A model generated the notes under the pieces. It did no database searches. It was not told the origin of the DNA and saw only the letters and a list, made by a program, of their open reading frames with translations. From assembly GCA_024233575.1 (NCBI GenBank), contig JACKPN010000001.1, positions 186,001 through 250,000 on the forward strand: 64,000 nucleotides of DNA. Direction: 5' to 3'. Shown here piece by piece: positions 43,414 through 52,351 of the stretch (position 1 is its first letter; each line of letters starts with the position of its first letter). The position numbers and the translations under genes are program-made. Source of the stretch: Chlamydiales bacterium. Its GTDB lineage: Bacteria > Chlamydiota > Chlamydiia > Chlamydiales > Criblamydiaceae.

Positions 43414-43728
43414 CGTCCCGTTATACAACCGATCATCACCCTTGAATAGCATAACCATCTCACGCACAATATTTGCGCTCGGACTATCAAGAATATTAAT
43501 ATAATTGTTCCCGGCGACCACAGTGTCATACGCCAACACAGTGCACAAAATATCGAGAGGGAGCAACACCGCCCCGAAAACCGGGACGGTAAAGAAGGCG
43601 GCCAGCATGATGGAATTCATTACCAGGGCAGCAACGATAGCGGCAACCTGCGCCATACGACAAACCTTCTTTCGTTCATGTATATCGTGCTGTTCATTGA
43701 GCTCTCTGCGAGGAATAACTCTTGGCAT
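43372..43728 (-). CDS. Small membrane protein downstream of the S10 peptidase gene
   Basis: 118 residues with two hydrophobic helices (~27-49 and 52-66) and a charged His/Arg/Lys-rich N-terminus. AAGGATAAC precedes the ATG at 43728, and the S10 peptidase stop lies directly before it, so it is the third gene of the yggU-peptidase operon. No family recognised. Its end overlaps the convergent gene by 42 bases. Confidence 0.65.
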   Translation of the reverse strand: MPRVIPRRELNEQHDIHERKKVCRMAQVAAIVAALVMNSIMLAAFFTVPVFGAVLLPLDILCTVLAYDTVVAGNNYINILDSPSANIVREMVMLFKGDDRLYNGTLLMRQLVPIFATG

Positions 43729-43729
43729 G

Positions 43730-45226
43730 TTATCCTTCGTTCAAGGTTTTTCTGTAATATTCAGTAAGATCTGATTTCATTTTCTTAAGCGCAGGGAGAT
43801 GGATATACATCATATGGCCCGCATCGTAGTACGATTTATCGATACGGCTATGCAGTTCTTCAGGGACACCAAGATGGTTCAGACTATACTCCATCGCATA
43901 ATAGGGCGTCGCCAAATCGTAGATGCCGCTAGCGACAAAGACACGCATCGCAGGATTGCTCACCATCACATCGCGCAGCTTATTGGTCACATTAAGATAG
44001 CGATGTTTTGCGTCGCCATAGTCGAAATTCCATGGAAACACATTTGCTAAAATCTCATACTTTTCATCCTGCTGCCAATCCAGATTTTCTTTCAAATACT
44101 CATTAAACGTTGCTGTGAATGGACCAAAAATCACGTCGGCGCTAACATCACGTCCGATCTGATCGCTGACAGGATCGGTATCGATTCCGGTGAAACGGCT
44201 GTCGAAGCGGCCGACTAGCAAATCGCGATCACGAAGCAGCTCTTTTTCAAAGCGCAGAGGCGGTACCCGCAAACGCGAACGGGCAATGTAGTCAGGGCTC
44301 AATCCTGTCAGGCGCGCCAGTTTTTTAACGGTGCGTGCCTTTGTCTCGGAATCGATCCTGTCGCCCATCATCAATGCCAAGGCGTACTCGCCGTTCGCAT
44401 ACTCTTCGGCTTCCTTCAATGCCGCTGCACGGTCTTTCTGCAGATCCTCAGGCAACATCTTATGGTACCATGCCGTTGCCGTATAGGAAGGCAGATAGGT
44501 CAGGTATGGCAAATCGTTTCCACCGTCGTAGTCGATTTGCGACTGAAAGTTCAAGATCGAAGAGACGAGGATGATGCCGTTCAAATACATATAATTGTCA
44601 CGATGCAGTTCGCTTGCCAGGCCAGCAGCGCGTGTTGTCCCATAGCTTTCCCCTGCTAAAAACTTCGGCGACTCCCATCTTCCGTTCCGGGTAACAAAGA
44701 GGCGGATAAACTCCGATAGCGACTTAATATCCTCTTCAACACCATGGAATTGCTTCGGATCTTCCCCCGGAGCCGCACGGCTGTACCCCGTGGATACAGG
44801 ATCGATAAAGACTAAATCAGTCAAATCGAGGATAGAGTATTCGTTATCAGTGAGGTGATAGGGAGGATCGATATAGCCAATACCCTGAGTCACGACACGT
44901 TTTGGTCCTAATACCCCCATATGCAGCCATACCGACGACGATCCCGGACCACCGTTGAAGCAAAAGGTGACCGGCCGCTTCGTCTGATCCTTGACATCGC
45001 TTTTCGTGTAAGCCACATAAAAGAAACTAGCCTTTTTCTCATCATCCTTATTCTTCAAAATGTATGTTCCTGCAGTCGCTTGATAGGCAATTGTTTTCCC
45101 ATCAATTTGCGCCTTATGCTCAGTCGTTTTGCTCTCCTCTTTCAGCGCTTCCTTACGTTTTTCCACTTTTTCATCAGCATGAACAGTAGCAACGATGAGC
45201 AGACAGATCATGAGCAGTTTTTTCAT
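43730..45226 (-). CDS. Exported serine carboxypeptidase, family S10
   Basis: 498 residues with a signal peptide (MKKLLMICLLIVATVHA). The S10 triad is complete: Ser in LAGESYGTTR, Asp in ASGIYDLATPYYAM and His in DAGHMMY. The FNGGPGSSSVW oxyanion/carboxylate-binding segment is also present. These enzymes trim amino acids from peptide C-termini at acidic pH, suited to a host vacuole or lysosome-like compartment. A bacterial branch of this family is known. It lies one base after the yggU-like gene in one operon. Confidence 0.94.
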   Translation of the reverse strand: MKKLLMICLLIVATVHADEKVEKRKEALKEESKTTEHKAQIDGKTIAYQATAGTYILKNKDDEKKASFFYVAYTKSDVKDQTKRPVTFCFNGGPGSSSVWLHMGVLGPKRVVTQGIGYIDPPYHLTDNEYSILDLTDLVFIDPVSTGYSRAAPGEDPKQFHGVEEDIKSLSEFIRLFVTRNGRWESPKFLAGESYGTTRAAGLASELHRDNYMYLNGIILVSSILNFQSQIDYDGGNDLPYLTYLPSYTATAWYHKMLPEDLQKDRAAALKEAEEYANGEYALALMMGDRIDSETKARTVKKLARLTGLSPDYIARSRLRVPPLRFEKELLRDRDLLVGRFDSRFTGIDTDPVSDQIGRDVSADVIFGPFTATFNEYLKENLDWQQDEKYEILANVFPWNFDYGDAKHRYLNVTNKLRDVMVSNPAMRVFVASGIYDLATPYYAMEYSLNHLGVPEELHSRIDKSYYDAGHMMYIHLPALKKMKSDLTEYYRKTLNEG

Positions 45227-45227
45227 A

Positions 45228-45512
45228 TCATTTTTCCTTAAACAAAGGGTGACTAATAATCGAATGGTCTTTGATTAAGACCTGTTTTAAACGGGAAGTC
45301 TGACCGGAAACAAGTACGACCGCCGACTTTGACAACCCCAGCTCCTTGGCAAGAAAAGCGATCAGCGCAGCATTAGCCTTACCCTTTTCCGGTACGGCAG
45401 CGATGCGAACACGCAACTGTCCCTCCGACCATCCGACTATCGCAGGGAACTGCGCTTTCGGGATGATTTTCACAGTGATAAGAATCCCATCTTTTGTTTC
45501 TTTCCAGACCAT
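45228..45512 (-). CDS. YggU/DUF167 family protein
   Basis: 94 residues matching the DUF167 fold: VKIIPKAQFPAIVGW, LRVRIAAVPEKGKANAALIAFLAKEL, and VVLVSGQTSRLKQV. The function of the family is unknown. It is the first gene of an operon with the S10 carboxypeptidase, whose start is one base downstream. ATG at 45512 gives the usual N-terminus; no strong ribosome site is seen. Confidence 0.9.
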   Translation of the reverse strand: MVWKETKDGILITVKIIPKAQFPAIVGWSEGQLRVRIAAVPEKGKANAALIAFLAKELGLSKSAVVLVSGQTSRLKQVLIKDHSIISHPLFKEK

Positions 45513-45615
45513 CAGTAGGTAGGATAGTGGTTAACAGCGTTTACTTTCCAGATTTTTTGTTTAAATTAATTTATTTACATGTTGTAGCAAGGAGAATCTC
45601 TAAAGGAGGAAGCAA

Positions 45616-45801
45616 ATGGAGTACTATTCAATCCTATTGGCGGCAATTGTATTTGCAATCGTTGGCGCAGTTCATATTATCCGCCTGTTCAGTCATTTCA
45701 ACGTCATCATTGGGGAGTTTCATGTGCCTGCCTGGCTTAGTGGAGTCATCGGCGTTATCTTGCTGTTTGCCAGCTACTTCCTGTTCATGTCGATTCTGTA
45801 A
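45616..45801 (+). CDS. Small two-helix membrane protein with strong ribosome site
   Basis: 61 residues made almost entirely of two membrane helices (SILLAAIVFAIVGAVHIIRL and LSGVIGVILLFASYFLFMSI) joined by FNVIIGEFHVPAW. AAAGGAGG stands eight bases before the ATG, the best ribosome site in this region, which supports a real gene. No family is recognised with confidence. It is monocistronic and followed by a hairpin. Confidence 0.75.
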   Translation: MEYYSILLAAIVFAIVGAVHIIRLFSHFNVIIGEFHVPAWLSGVIGVILLFASYFLFMSIL

Positions 45802-45812
45802 TCGCCAGCGAA

Positions 45813-45838
45813 GATGCCCTCCTCTGAAAGAGGGCATC
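45813..45838. terminator. Hairpin after the small membrane gene
   Basis: Stem GATGCCCTC/GAGGGCATC with an eight-base loop, between the small gene and the convergent pncA. The T-run is missing, so its strength is uncertain. Confidence 0.6.
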
Positions 45839-45859
45839 TCAAACAATTCGGATACAATA

Positions 45860-46483
45860 TTACTGGTGCATCTCTGAAGAACTCACCAAAACAATCGCTC
45901 CGGCCTGCTTCATTTCTTCGAATGCACGAGCACAATCACCCGCCTTCATCTCGACGCCGCGGCAACCATCCGCCACGACATAAGTACGAAACCCCTCAAG
46001 ACAAGCATCCAGCACCGTGAATTTAACACAATAATCGGTAGCTAGGCCGACGACATAGACATCAGTAATGCCGTGACTTTTCAACACATGAGTCAATCCC
46101 GTATCTTTACGGTGTCCGTTATCGAAAAATGCGCTATAGCTGTCGATCTCAGGATCCGTTCCCTTGTAAACCAGATGGTCGATTTTCTCTTTTTTGAGGT
46201 CAGGAGCCAGCTGAGCCCCCAAAGTATCGATCACGCAATGTGCAGGCCAAAGAATCTGTTCTGTCCCATTGAGATCGATCACATCGCCGACCTGCATATC
46301 GGGATGGTTCTCGGCAAAGCTGCCATGCTCCGCCGGATGCCAATCGAGGCTGGCGACGACAAGATCGAACTTTCTAGACATCAACAAGTTGACGACAGGG
46401 ATAATCTGATCGCCATCAGCAACAGGAAGCGCCCCTCGGGGAAGAAAGTCGTTTTGCAAGTCGACAATTAGCAATGCTGTCAT
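45860..46483 (-). CDS. pncA: Nicotinamidase PncA
   Basis: Hydrolyses nicotinamide to nicotinic acid in NAD salvage. 207 residues, isochorismatase fold. The catalytic Asp (VDLQNDF), Lys (YKGTDPEIDSYSAF) and Cys (GLATDYCVKFT) are all present, as are the metal ligands in DWHPAEHGSF. It overlaps the pncB stop by four bases, so the two salvage genes form one operon. The enzyme looks fully functional although pncB, the next step, is frameshifted as read. Confidence 0.95.
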   Translation of the reverse strand: MTALLIVDLQNDFLPRGALPVADGDQIIPVVNLLMSRKFDLVVASLDWHPAEHGSFAENHPDMQVGDVIDLNGTEQILWPAHCVIDTLGAQLAPDLKKEKIDHLVYKGTDPEIDSYSAFFDNGHRKDTGLTHVLKSHGITDVYVVGLATDYCVKFTVLDACLEGFRTYVVADGCRGVEMKAGDCARAFEEMKQAGAIVLVSSSEMHQ

Positions 46484-47987
46484 AGGGATTCCGGAATGAT
46501 GTAGTCATGTTTGCACTTAGAGCGGATGTTCTGCACCAGCTCGATTTTTAAGTCATAAAGCGCTTTCTCCAACCCTACAGGATAGAGGTGCGGATTGACA
46601 AAACGGCGCATTCCTTTTGGTAGGCCGGAAATCTCTTTCTGTGTGTTAGCCCTAATTTCATCGAGGGTCGGCAGAGCATACACGCACCTTCCTTCGCGGA
46701 AGATCGGCTTAAGGAGGTCTTCGCACTCGAGATCAGGGGTCAGCGTTTTTCTTCGTGTGTTATCAAAAGGATCAATAATGGTACATCCCCCGCTGATGTC
46801 GCTATTGATGTCATAAACCGCATCGGCGACATTTTGCCCTTGATGACGGTAGCGGCGCACTTGAAGAATTCCCGGATTAGAGACTTTGCGCATCTGCTCC
46901 GAAAGCTTTAACTTATACTTCCAAGGCTGTCCCGGATCGCGTATCGCCGACAGCTTATAAACACCATCCAAGGCCGGCTGGCTCTTCGCCGTTACCAGGT
47001 TGGTGCCGACACCCCATACAGTGATCTTTGCCCCTTGTTGCTTTAAATCTTGGATGATCGTCTCATCCAGTTCGTTGGAAGCGACAATCTGCGCATCGGT
47101 GAAGCCTGCCCGATCAAGAAGCTCGCGACTTTTGATGCTCAGCCAGGCGAGATCGCCGGAGTCCAGTCGTATCCCTAGCATTTTCCTGCCGCGCTCTTTC
47201 AGCCAATGCCCCACCTCAATCGCTTTCTGCACCCCTTCAAGAGTATTGTAGGTATCAACCAAAAATACGCAATTGTTAGGGAGGCTCTCGGCATAGGTCT
47301 GGAACGACTCTTTCTCGTCATCGAAAACCATCACCCAGCTGTGTGAATGGGTTCCCCTGACAGGGATGCCGAATAATTTTCCTGCCAATACATTGGAAGT
47401 CGAATCGCACCCGCCGATATAGGCTGCGCGGCTGGCGGTCAACGCACCGTCGATACCCTGTGCGCGGCGCAAGCCGAACTCAAGCACAGGCTCGCCACTC
47501 GCTGCAATACAGGTGCGTGCAGCCTTTGTTGCGATCAACGTAGGGAAATTAAACAGATTCAAAAGAGGACTCTCAATCAGCTGACACTGGATCAACGGTC
47601 CCTGTACGCGGACAAGCGGCTCATAAGGATAGACCACCGTCCCTTCAGGTACGGCGTCGACATCGCAGGAAAACTGCATGTTAAGCAAATAATCGTAAAA
47701 CGCCTCTTCAAAAAGAGGTTTACCATCCGCTCCTTGCAGCGTGCGCAAATAGGCTATGTCGCTCTCATCGAAAGCAAACGTATTCAGGTAGTCGGCGATG
47801 CTCTCCAGACCAGCAAGCAATGGTGAATCCGCCACCGAAAGGGGGGCTTACGAAAGAAAAGATGAAAGACAGCCTCGCGCTGGTCAAGACCCGCTTTCCA
47901 GTATGCATAGGACATCGTAATCTGGTAAAAATCTGTCATCAACGTCAACGACTGCGCATAGATCTGTTGCAGCTTTACTCTTTCCAT
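46480..47987 (-). pseudogene. pncB: Nicotinate phosphoribosyltransferase PncB, two frameshifts near the N-terminus
   Basis: PncB makes nicotinate mononucleotide from nicotinic acid and PRPP. The N-terminal part (ATG at 47987; SLTLMTDFYQITMSYAYWKAG...FHLFF) is in one frame. GGGFTIAC is in a second, and GLESIADYL onwards (451-codon frame) is in a third. Restoring one base at the six-G run 47841-47846 and one at about 47812 gives the normal FRKPPFGGGFTIACGLES. The rest, including LEFGLRRAQGIDG and GTHSHSWVM, is intact. It could be a recent pseudogene, an assembly error or, less likely, a recoding site. A GTG in the third frame could start a protein lacking the TDFYQ region. Confidence 0.85.
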
Positions 47988-48114
47988 CCTCAAATCCTTA
48001 TTTTTCGAGAGAAAAATACCCAACATCGAAAAAAAAGAACAGAAATCATTTTGAAAGTAGCTCTTTTTTTCAAGGACCGTTACACTGTCGTAAATTACTT
48101 CGTTGGGTATTCCT

Positions 48115-48423
48115 ATGTCTGACTATACCAGAAAATTGGGAGCCATCGCAATTCTCCTGCCAATGGTTCTTTTCGGCGAGTATAATCCCTTGACCGAAGA
48201 GGATTTGAATGTCGATCAACGGATCGAACAATTGGAGAAAGACTCTAATACACTTAAAGTCAAAGCAATGCAAATCGAACTTGAAAGCCAACCGCTCATG
48301 TTTCATGACTGGATCGAATATACGGAAAGGATGGAGAAAGCCAAACGCCACCGTAGCATGGCTGAGAGAATCGACGCCAAAATCAAAGAGTTGAAAAAAG
48401 AAAAAGCAAAACCTCATGGATGA
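48115..48423 (+). CDS. Small exported charged protein
   Basis: 102 residues: a hydrophobic N-terminal segment (LGAIAILLPMVLFG), probably a signal peptide, then an acidic/basic helical part rich in Lys, Glu and Met (QLEKDSNTLKVKAMQIEL, ERIDAKIKELKKEK), likely a coiled coil. No family recognised. Its end overlaps the start of the tyrP-like gene by eight bases, so the two are coupled; the role may be tied to that transporter or merely positional. ATG at 48115 is chosen over a TTG at 48103. Confidence 0.65.
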   Translation: MSDYTRKLGAIAILLPMVLFGEYNPLTEEDLNVDQRIEQLEKDSNTLKVKAMQIELESQPLMFHDWIEYTERMEKAKRHRSMAERIDAKIKELKKEKAKPHG

Positions 48424-49642
48424 AGTTCACGACTCACTCAACGTCAGAGAAGAAAGCGACCAGTCGTTATGGTCTGCAATTCTTCTTATCTCCGGCACCT
48501 GCATTGGCGCAGGGATGCTGGCGCTCCCGGTTGTGACTGGCCTTTCCGGCTTCTATCCCTCGCTGATCACCGGCGCGCTTACCTGGTTCTTCATGGTTGC
48601 AACCGGCCTTTTGCTTCTCGAGGTTGTCTTATGGATGCCGGACGGAGCTAACGTGCTGTCAATTACCGGACATTTTCTCGGACGCAGCGGCGAGGTGATC
48701 GCCGGTATTTTATATATTTTCCTCTATTACTGCCTGATGGTCTCCTACATCGCCGGTGGCGCTCCCTTATTTGAAAAGATGCTGTCCGGAATGTTCGGCA
48801 TCACAGTCCCCTCCCTATGGAGCCTTTCCCTGTTCACCGCTCTCTTCGGACTAATGGTGCTCTGGGGAACCAAATTTGTCGGCAGGATTAACTGGCTGTT
48901 GATGGCCGGGCTAATCATCTCGTTCATCGCTCTTGTCGCTGTCGGCAGTACCGAGGTAACGGAAGAGCTGCTGGTTTTTAAGAACTGGGGATTCACCCTT
49001 GTTGCTGCCCCGACTCTTGTCAGTGCCTATGGTTATCACAACATCATTCCGACGCTTTCGACATATATGAAGCGCGATGCCATGAAGCTGCGCACCGCTA
49101 TCTTTGTTGGAACAGCGTTGCCTTTTGTTGTTTATACCCTATGGCAGTGGGTCATCCTCGGCTCCATCGCCCCGGAAGCGCTGCAAGAAGCTGCGACGCG
49201 CGGCATCACCATCAGCCACCTCTTGCAGGATGTGACTGCCAACCCTTGGATCAGCCGCTGCGGCATGTATTTCGGCTTCTTCGCCCTTGTCACCTCATTC
49301 CTCGGCGTCGGCCTTGCCATGGTCGACTTCCTCGGCGACGGCTTCGGCAGCAAAAGAAGCGGCTTTTCACGTGTGTGGCTCTGCCTTTTAGTCTTTATCC
49401 CCCCTGCCTTGCTCGCCGCAAGTTATCCCGGCATCTTCATAAAGGCGATCGGCGTTGCCGGCGGCTTCGGCGAGGCGATCCTTAATGGGCTGATTCCCGT
49501 GATCATGGTATGGATCGGGCGCTACCGCCTTGGGTTGACCTCGGAAAGCTCTCTTTTCGGCGGACGGATAATGTTAGGGTTGCTGGCCTTCTGCACAATC
49601 TTTGTTATTGCACTAGAGACGATGCACCTGCTCGCTCCATGA
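48416..49642 (+). CDS. tyrP: Aromatic amino acid permease, TyrP-like (HAAAP family)
   Basis: Proton-coupled importer of aromatic amino acids, 408 residues and about eleven helices. The family start LISGTCIGAGMLALPVVTG is diagnostic, followed by WFFMVATGLLLLEV and SAYGYHNIIPTLSTYM. Chlamydiaceae carry one or two tyrP copies; this looks like that family. Specificity for tyrosine versus tryptophan cannot be read from the sequence. The ATG overlaps the small exported protein gene. The 3' end overlaps the convergent glycerate kinase gene by 30 bases. Confidence 0.9.
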   Translation: MDEVHDSLNVREESDQSLWSAILLISGTCIGAGMLALPVVTGLSGFYPSLITGALTWFFMVATGLLLLEVVLWMPDGANVLSITGHFLGRSGEVIAGILYIFLYYCLMVSYIAGGAPLFEKMLSGMFGITVPSLWSLSLFTALFGLMVLWGTKFVGRINWLLMAGLIISFIALVAVGSTEVTEELLVFKNWGFTLVAAPTLVSAYGYHNIIPTLSTYMKRDAMKLRTAIFVGTALPFVVYTLWQWVILGSIAPEALQEAATRGITISHLLQDVTANPWISRCGMYFGFFALVTSFLGVGLAMVDFLGDGFGSKRSGFSRVWLCLLVFIPPALLAASYPGIFIKAIGVAGGFGEAILNGLIPVIMVWIGRYRLGLTSESSLFGGRIMLGLLAFCTIFVIALETMHLLAP

Positions 49643-50641
49643 TTCCAAAGTGTAGACAGCATCAAAAGGATCGCCCAACAGCGCCTCATAGCCTTTACCC
49701 AGCCTGCCCGCAACAGCATAGACACACTTGCCAGCACGCTTTGCACGCTTCCCTACAACATAGGGTGTTTTGCCGTATGCCGTTTGCGCATCCAGAGATC
49801 CCTCTCCTGTCACAACAAGGTCAGCATCCTTGATGCAGCTATCGAATTCTGTTTGATCAAGAACGAAATCGACCCCTGACATCACGCGGCCGTTGAGAAA
49901 AAGCGCCGCTCCCGCACCTAATCCTCCCGCAGCGCCGCCGTAGGGAATATCACCTCCGGCAACCTCAACAAAACGTGTCATTGCCTTTTCCAGGCGCTCG
50001 ACATCTTCCTCTGTCGCTCCTTTTTGCCGAGCATACACATGCGTTGCCCCTTCCTCACCGATCAACCGGTTGTTCACATCGCAAGCCACTAAAAACTCTG
50101 TTTCCGCGATACGAGGATCTCGTTGCGACATATTGACTTCCGCCAAATTTGCAAGAGCCAATCCCCCTCGATCAATCTCCCTGCCTCGACTATCGAGCAA
50201 GGCAACGCCCACGGCCTGCGCCATGCCCGCTCCGGCATCATTCGTGGCGCTGCCCCCGAGCGCTAGGATCACCGTCGCAGCGCCGAAATCCAATGCTGTT
50301 AAGATCATCTGCCCCACGCCATAGCTTGTCGCATGACAAGGATCATACTCGCCGTACTTAAGTTCAGCGATTCCACATATGCGTGCAATTTCAATGATCG
50401 CTGTCCGCGTCTCATCCACATAACCCCACGCTGCTTCTTTTTCTCTTCCTAATGCATCAACGGCAATAGCAGTGTGCTTATCCCCTCTCAGCACATTGAG
50501 AAGCACCTCCAGAGTTCCGTCACCACCGTCGGCAAGAGGGAGCAATACCACCTCGCCAGCGATACCCACAGCAATCCGCTCCGCCGCCTGCTCTGCGGTC
50601 ATTGTTCCTTTGAAAGATTGCGGCGCTACAACTACCTTCAT
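49613..50641 (-). CDS. Glycerate 2-kinase (GlxK/GarK family)
   Basis: 342 residues; phosphorylates D-glycerate to 2-phosphoglycerate, sending glyoxylate-derived carbon to glycolysis. Visible motifs: APQSFKGTMTAEQAAERIA, LPLADGGDGTLEVLL, LGGSATNDAGAGMAQAVG, and VVTGEGSLDAQTAYGKTP. ATG at 50641 has AAAGGG six bases upstream; the longer frame to 50689 would cover the shared intergenic palindrome. It is divergent from aceB-aceA, which produce and consume glyoxylate, so the arrangement makes metabolic sense. Confidence 0.92.
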   Translation of the reverse strand: MKVVVAPQSFKGTMTAEQAAERIAVGIAGEVVLLPLADGGDGTLEVLLNVLRGDKHTAIAVDALGREKEAAWGYVDETRTAIIEIARICGIAELKYGEYDPCHATSYGVGQMILTALDFGAATVILALGGSATNDAGAGMAQAVGVALLDSRGREIDRGGLALANLAEVNMSQRDPRIAETEFLVACDVNNRLIGEEGATHVYARQKGATEEDVERLEKAMTRFVEVAGGDIPYGGAAGGLGAGAALFLNGRVMSGVDFVLDQTEFDSCIKDADLVVTGEGSLDAQTAYGKTPYVVGKRAKRAGKCVYAVAGRLGKGYEALLGDPFDAVYTLESWSEQVHRL

Positions 50642-50686
50642 CGCTATCCCTTTGCAATTAAATACTTTCTTCTCATCGTTGTCGAC

Positions 50687-50701
50687 CATACTATAAGTAT
50701 G
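50687..50701. promoter_or_regulatory. Short palindrome between glycerate kinase and aceB
   Basis: CATACT-ATA-AGTATG in the ~90-base divergent region. A single symmetric operator could control both the glycerate kinase gene and aceBA. Confidence 0.35.
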
Positions 50702-50732
50702 TTATAGATGAACTACACATTTGAGGACACAG

Positions 50733-52337
50733 ATGACATCACACCATCAAATCGAAGATATCGCTATCGATGCACCCGTCACCAAAGAGTATTCTACCAT
50801 ATTGACTCCTAACGCTTTAGGATTCCTCAAAAAGCTACATCGCCACTTCAACAATGAACGCGAGCGTCTTCTCGCCTTAAGAACTGAAAGACAGCAAGCG
50901 ATCGACAGCGGCATCATGCCCGACTTTCTCCCTGACACCAAGGACATACGTTCCAATAATGCATGGTCCGTCGCCCCCCTTCCCGACGATCTGCACCGTC
51001 GCTGGATCGAAATCACCGGGCCTACAGAACGAAAAATGGTAATCAACGCTTTGAACTCAGGCGCCAACGTCTTCATGGCCGACTTCGAGGATGCCAATGT
51101 TCCAACATGGAGCAATATGGTCGAAGGACAGATCAATTTGCGCGATGCCGTCAACGAAACTATCTCGCTTACAACTCCCGAGGGCAAAGAATACCGCCTC
51201 AACAAAGAACATGCGATCCTTTTCGTCCGTCCACGTGGGTGGCATCTTGATGAACGGCATCTGACCATCGATCGCCAGCCCATATCCGGCTCGCTCTTTG
51301 ATTTTGGCCTATATCTATTTCACAATGCCCAGGCTTTACTCAACAAAGGTTCGCGCCCCTATTTCTACCTCCCAAAGTTGGAAAGCCATCACGAAGCACG
51401 CCTATGGAATAGCGTTTTCACATTCTCTGAAGAAGAGCTAGGCCTCCCTCATGGGACGATACGCGCTACCGTTCTCATCGAAACGATCCTTGCAGCTTTC
51501 GAGATGGAGGAGATCCTCTACGAGCTGCGCGACCATTCCGTTGGCCTCAATGCCGGCCGCTGGGATTATATCTTCAGCGTCATCAAAAAGTTCCGTGAAA
51601 TGGAGACGCTGCATCTCCCCGACCGCGCGGATATCACCATGACCGTTCCATTTATGCGCGCCTATACCGAACTCCTCGTCAGCACATGCCATAAACGCGG
51701 CGCTTTCGCCATCGGTGGTATGGCCGCATTTATCCCTAACCGCAAAGACCCCGAAGTCACCGAACGCGCCTTACGCAAAGTCCATGAAGATAAAATGCGC
51801 GAAGTTACCGACGGTTGCGACGGTACATGGGTGGCACACCCCGACCTCGTAGCCCCTGTCAAAGAGGTCTTCACTACTCTCTTAGGCAATAAAGATAATC
51901 AGATCGACAAAAAGCGCAACGACGTCCACGTCACCGCTGAAGACCTTCTCAACTTCACTATTGTAGACGGGAAAATCACCGAAGAGGGCGTCCGCCTCAA
52001 TATCAACGTTGCCATTCAATACCTCGCATCTTGGCTCAACGGCAATGGTGCCGTGGCTATCAACAACCTGATGGAAGATGCCGCCACTGCTGAGATCTCT
52101 CGCGCCCAGCTATGGCAATGGCTGCATCAAGGAGCGGCACTTGACGATGGCAGAACCATCGACAGCAAGCTGCTCCACACTTTTGCCGATGAAGAGATGG
52201 AAAAAATCAAAGCCCTCTACGGCGACTATTACGATGAAAAACGGTTCGCAAAAGCGCGGCAGCTATTGGAAGAGCTTGTTTTCAACAAACATTTTACTGA
52301 ATTTTTAACCATCCCTGCATACACGATGGTCAATTAA
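50733..52337 (+). CDS. aceB: Malate synthase A
   Basis: Condenses glyoxylate with acetyl-CoA to malate, second step of the glyoxylate bypass. 534 residues, the normal size for isoform A. Motifs: VFMADFEDANVPTW (metal-site Asp/Glu region), FVRPRGWHLDERHL (catalytic Arg), YFYLPKLESHHEARLW, GTIRATVLIETILAAFEMEEIL, GLNAGRWDYIFS, and a catalytic Asp near MEDAATAEISRAQLWQW. ATG at 50733 has GAGG six bases upstream. It is followed 14 bases later by aceA in one operon. The bypass is absent from Chlamydiaceae but known in some environmental relatives. Confidence 0.96.
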   Translation: MTSHHQIEDIAIDAPVTKEYSTILTPNALGFLKKLHRHFNNERERLLALRTERQQAIDSGIMPDFLPDTKDIRSNNAWSVAPLPDDLHRRWIEITGPTERKMVINALNSGANVFMADFEDANVPTWSNMVEGQINLRDAVNETISLTTPEGKEYRLNKEHAILFVRPRGWHLDERHLTIDRQPISGSLFDFGLYLFHNAQALLNKGSRPYFYLPKLESHHEARLWNSVFTFSEEELGLPHGTIRATVLIETILAAFEMEEILYELRDHSVGLNAGRWDYIFSVIKKFREMETLHLPDRADITMTVPFMRAYTELLVSTCHKRGAFAIGGMAAFIPNRKDPEVTERALRKVHEDKMREVTDGCDGTWVAHPDLVAPVKEVFTTLLGNKDNQIDKKRNDVHVTAEDLLNFTIVDGKITEEGVRLNINVAIQYLASWLNGNGAVAINNLMEDAATAEISRAQLWQWLHQGAALDDGRTIDSKLLHTFADEEMEKIKALYGDYYDEKRFAKARQLLEELVFNKHFTEFLTIPAYTMVN

Positions 52338-52351
52338 CGGATAGGTATACC

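Noticed and set aside
45616..45801. Toxin-type small hydrophobic peptide
   Set aside because: No antitoxin gene or antisense RNA promoter is visible; kept only as a small membrane protein.
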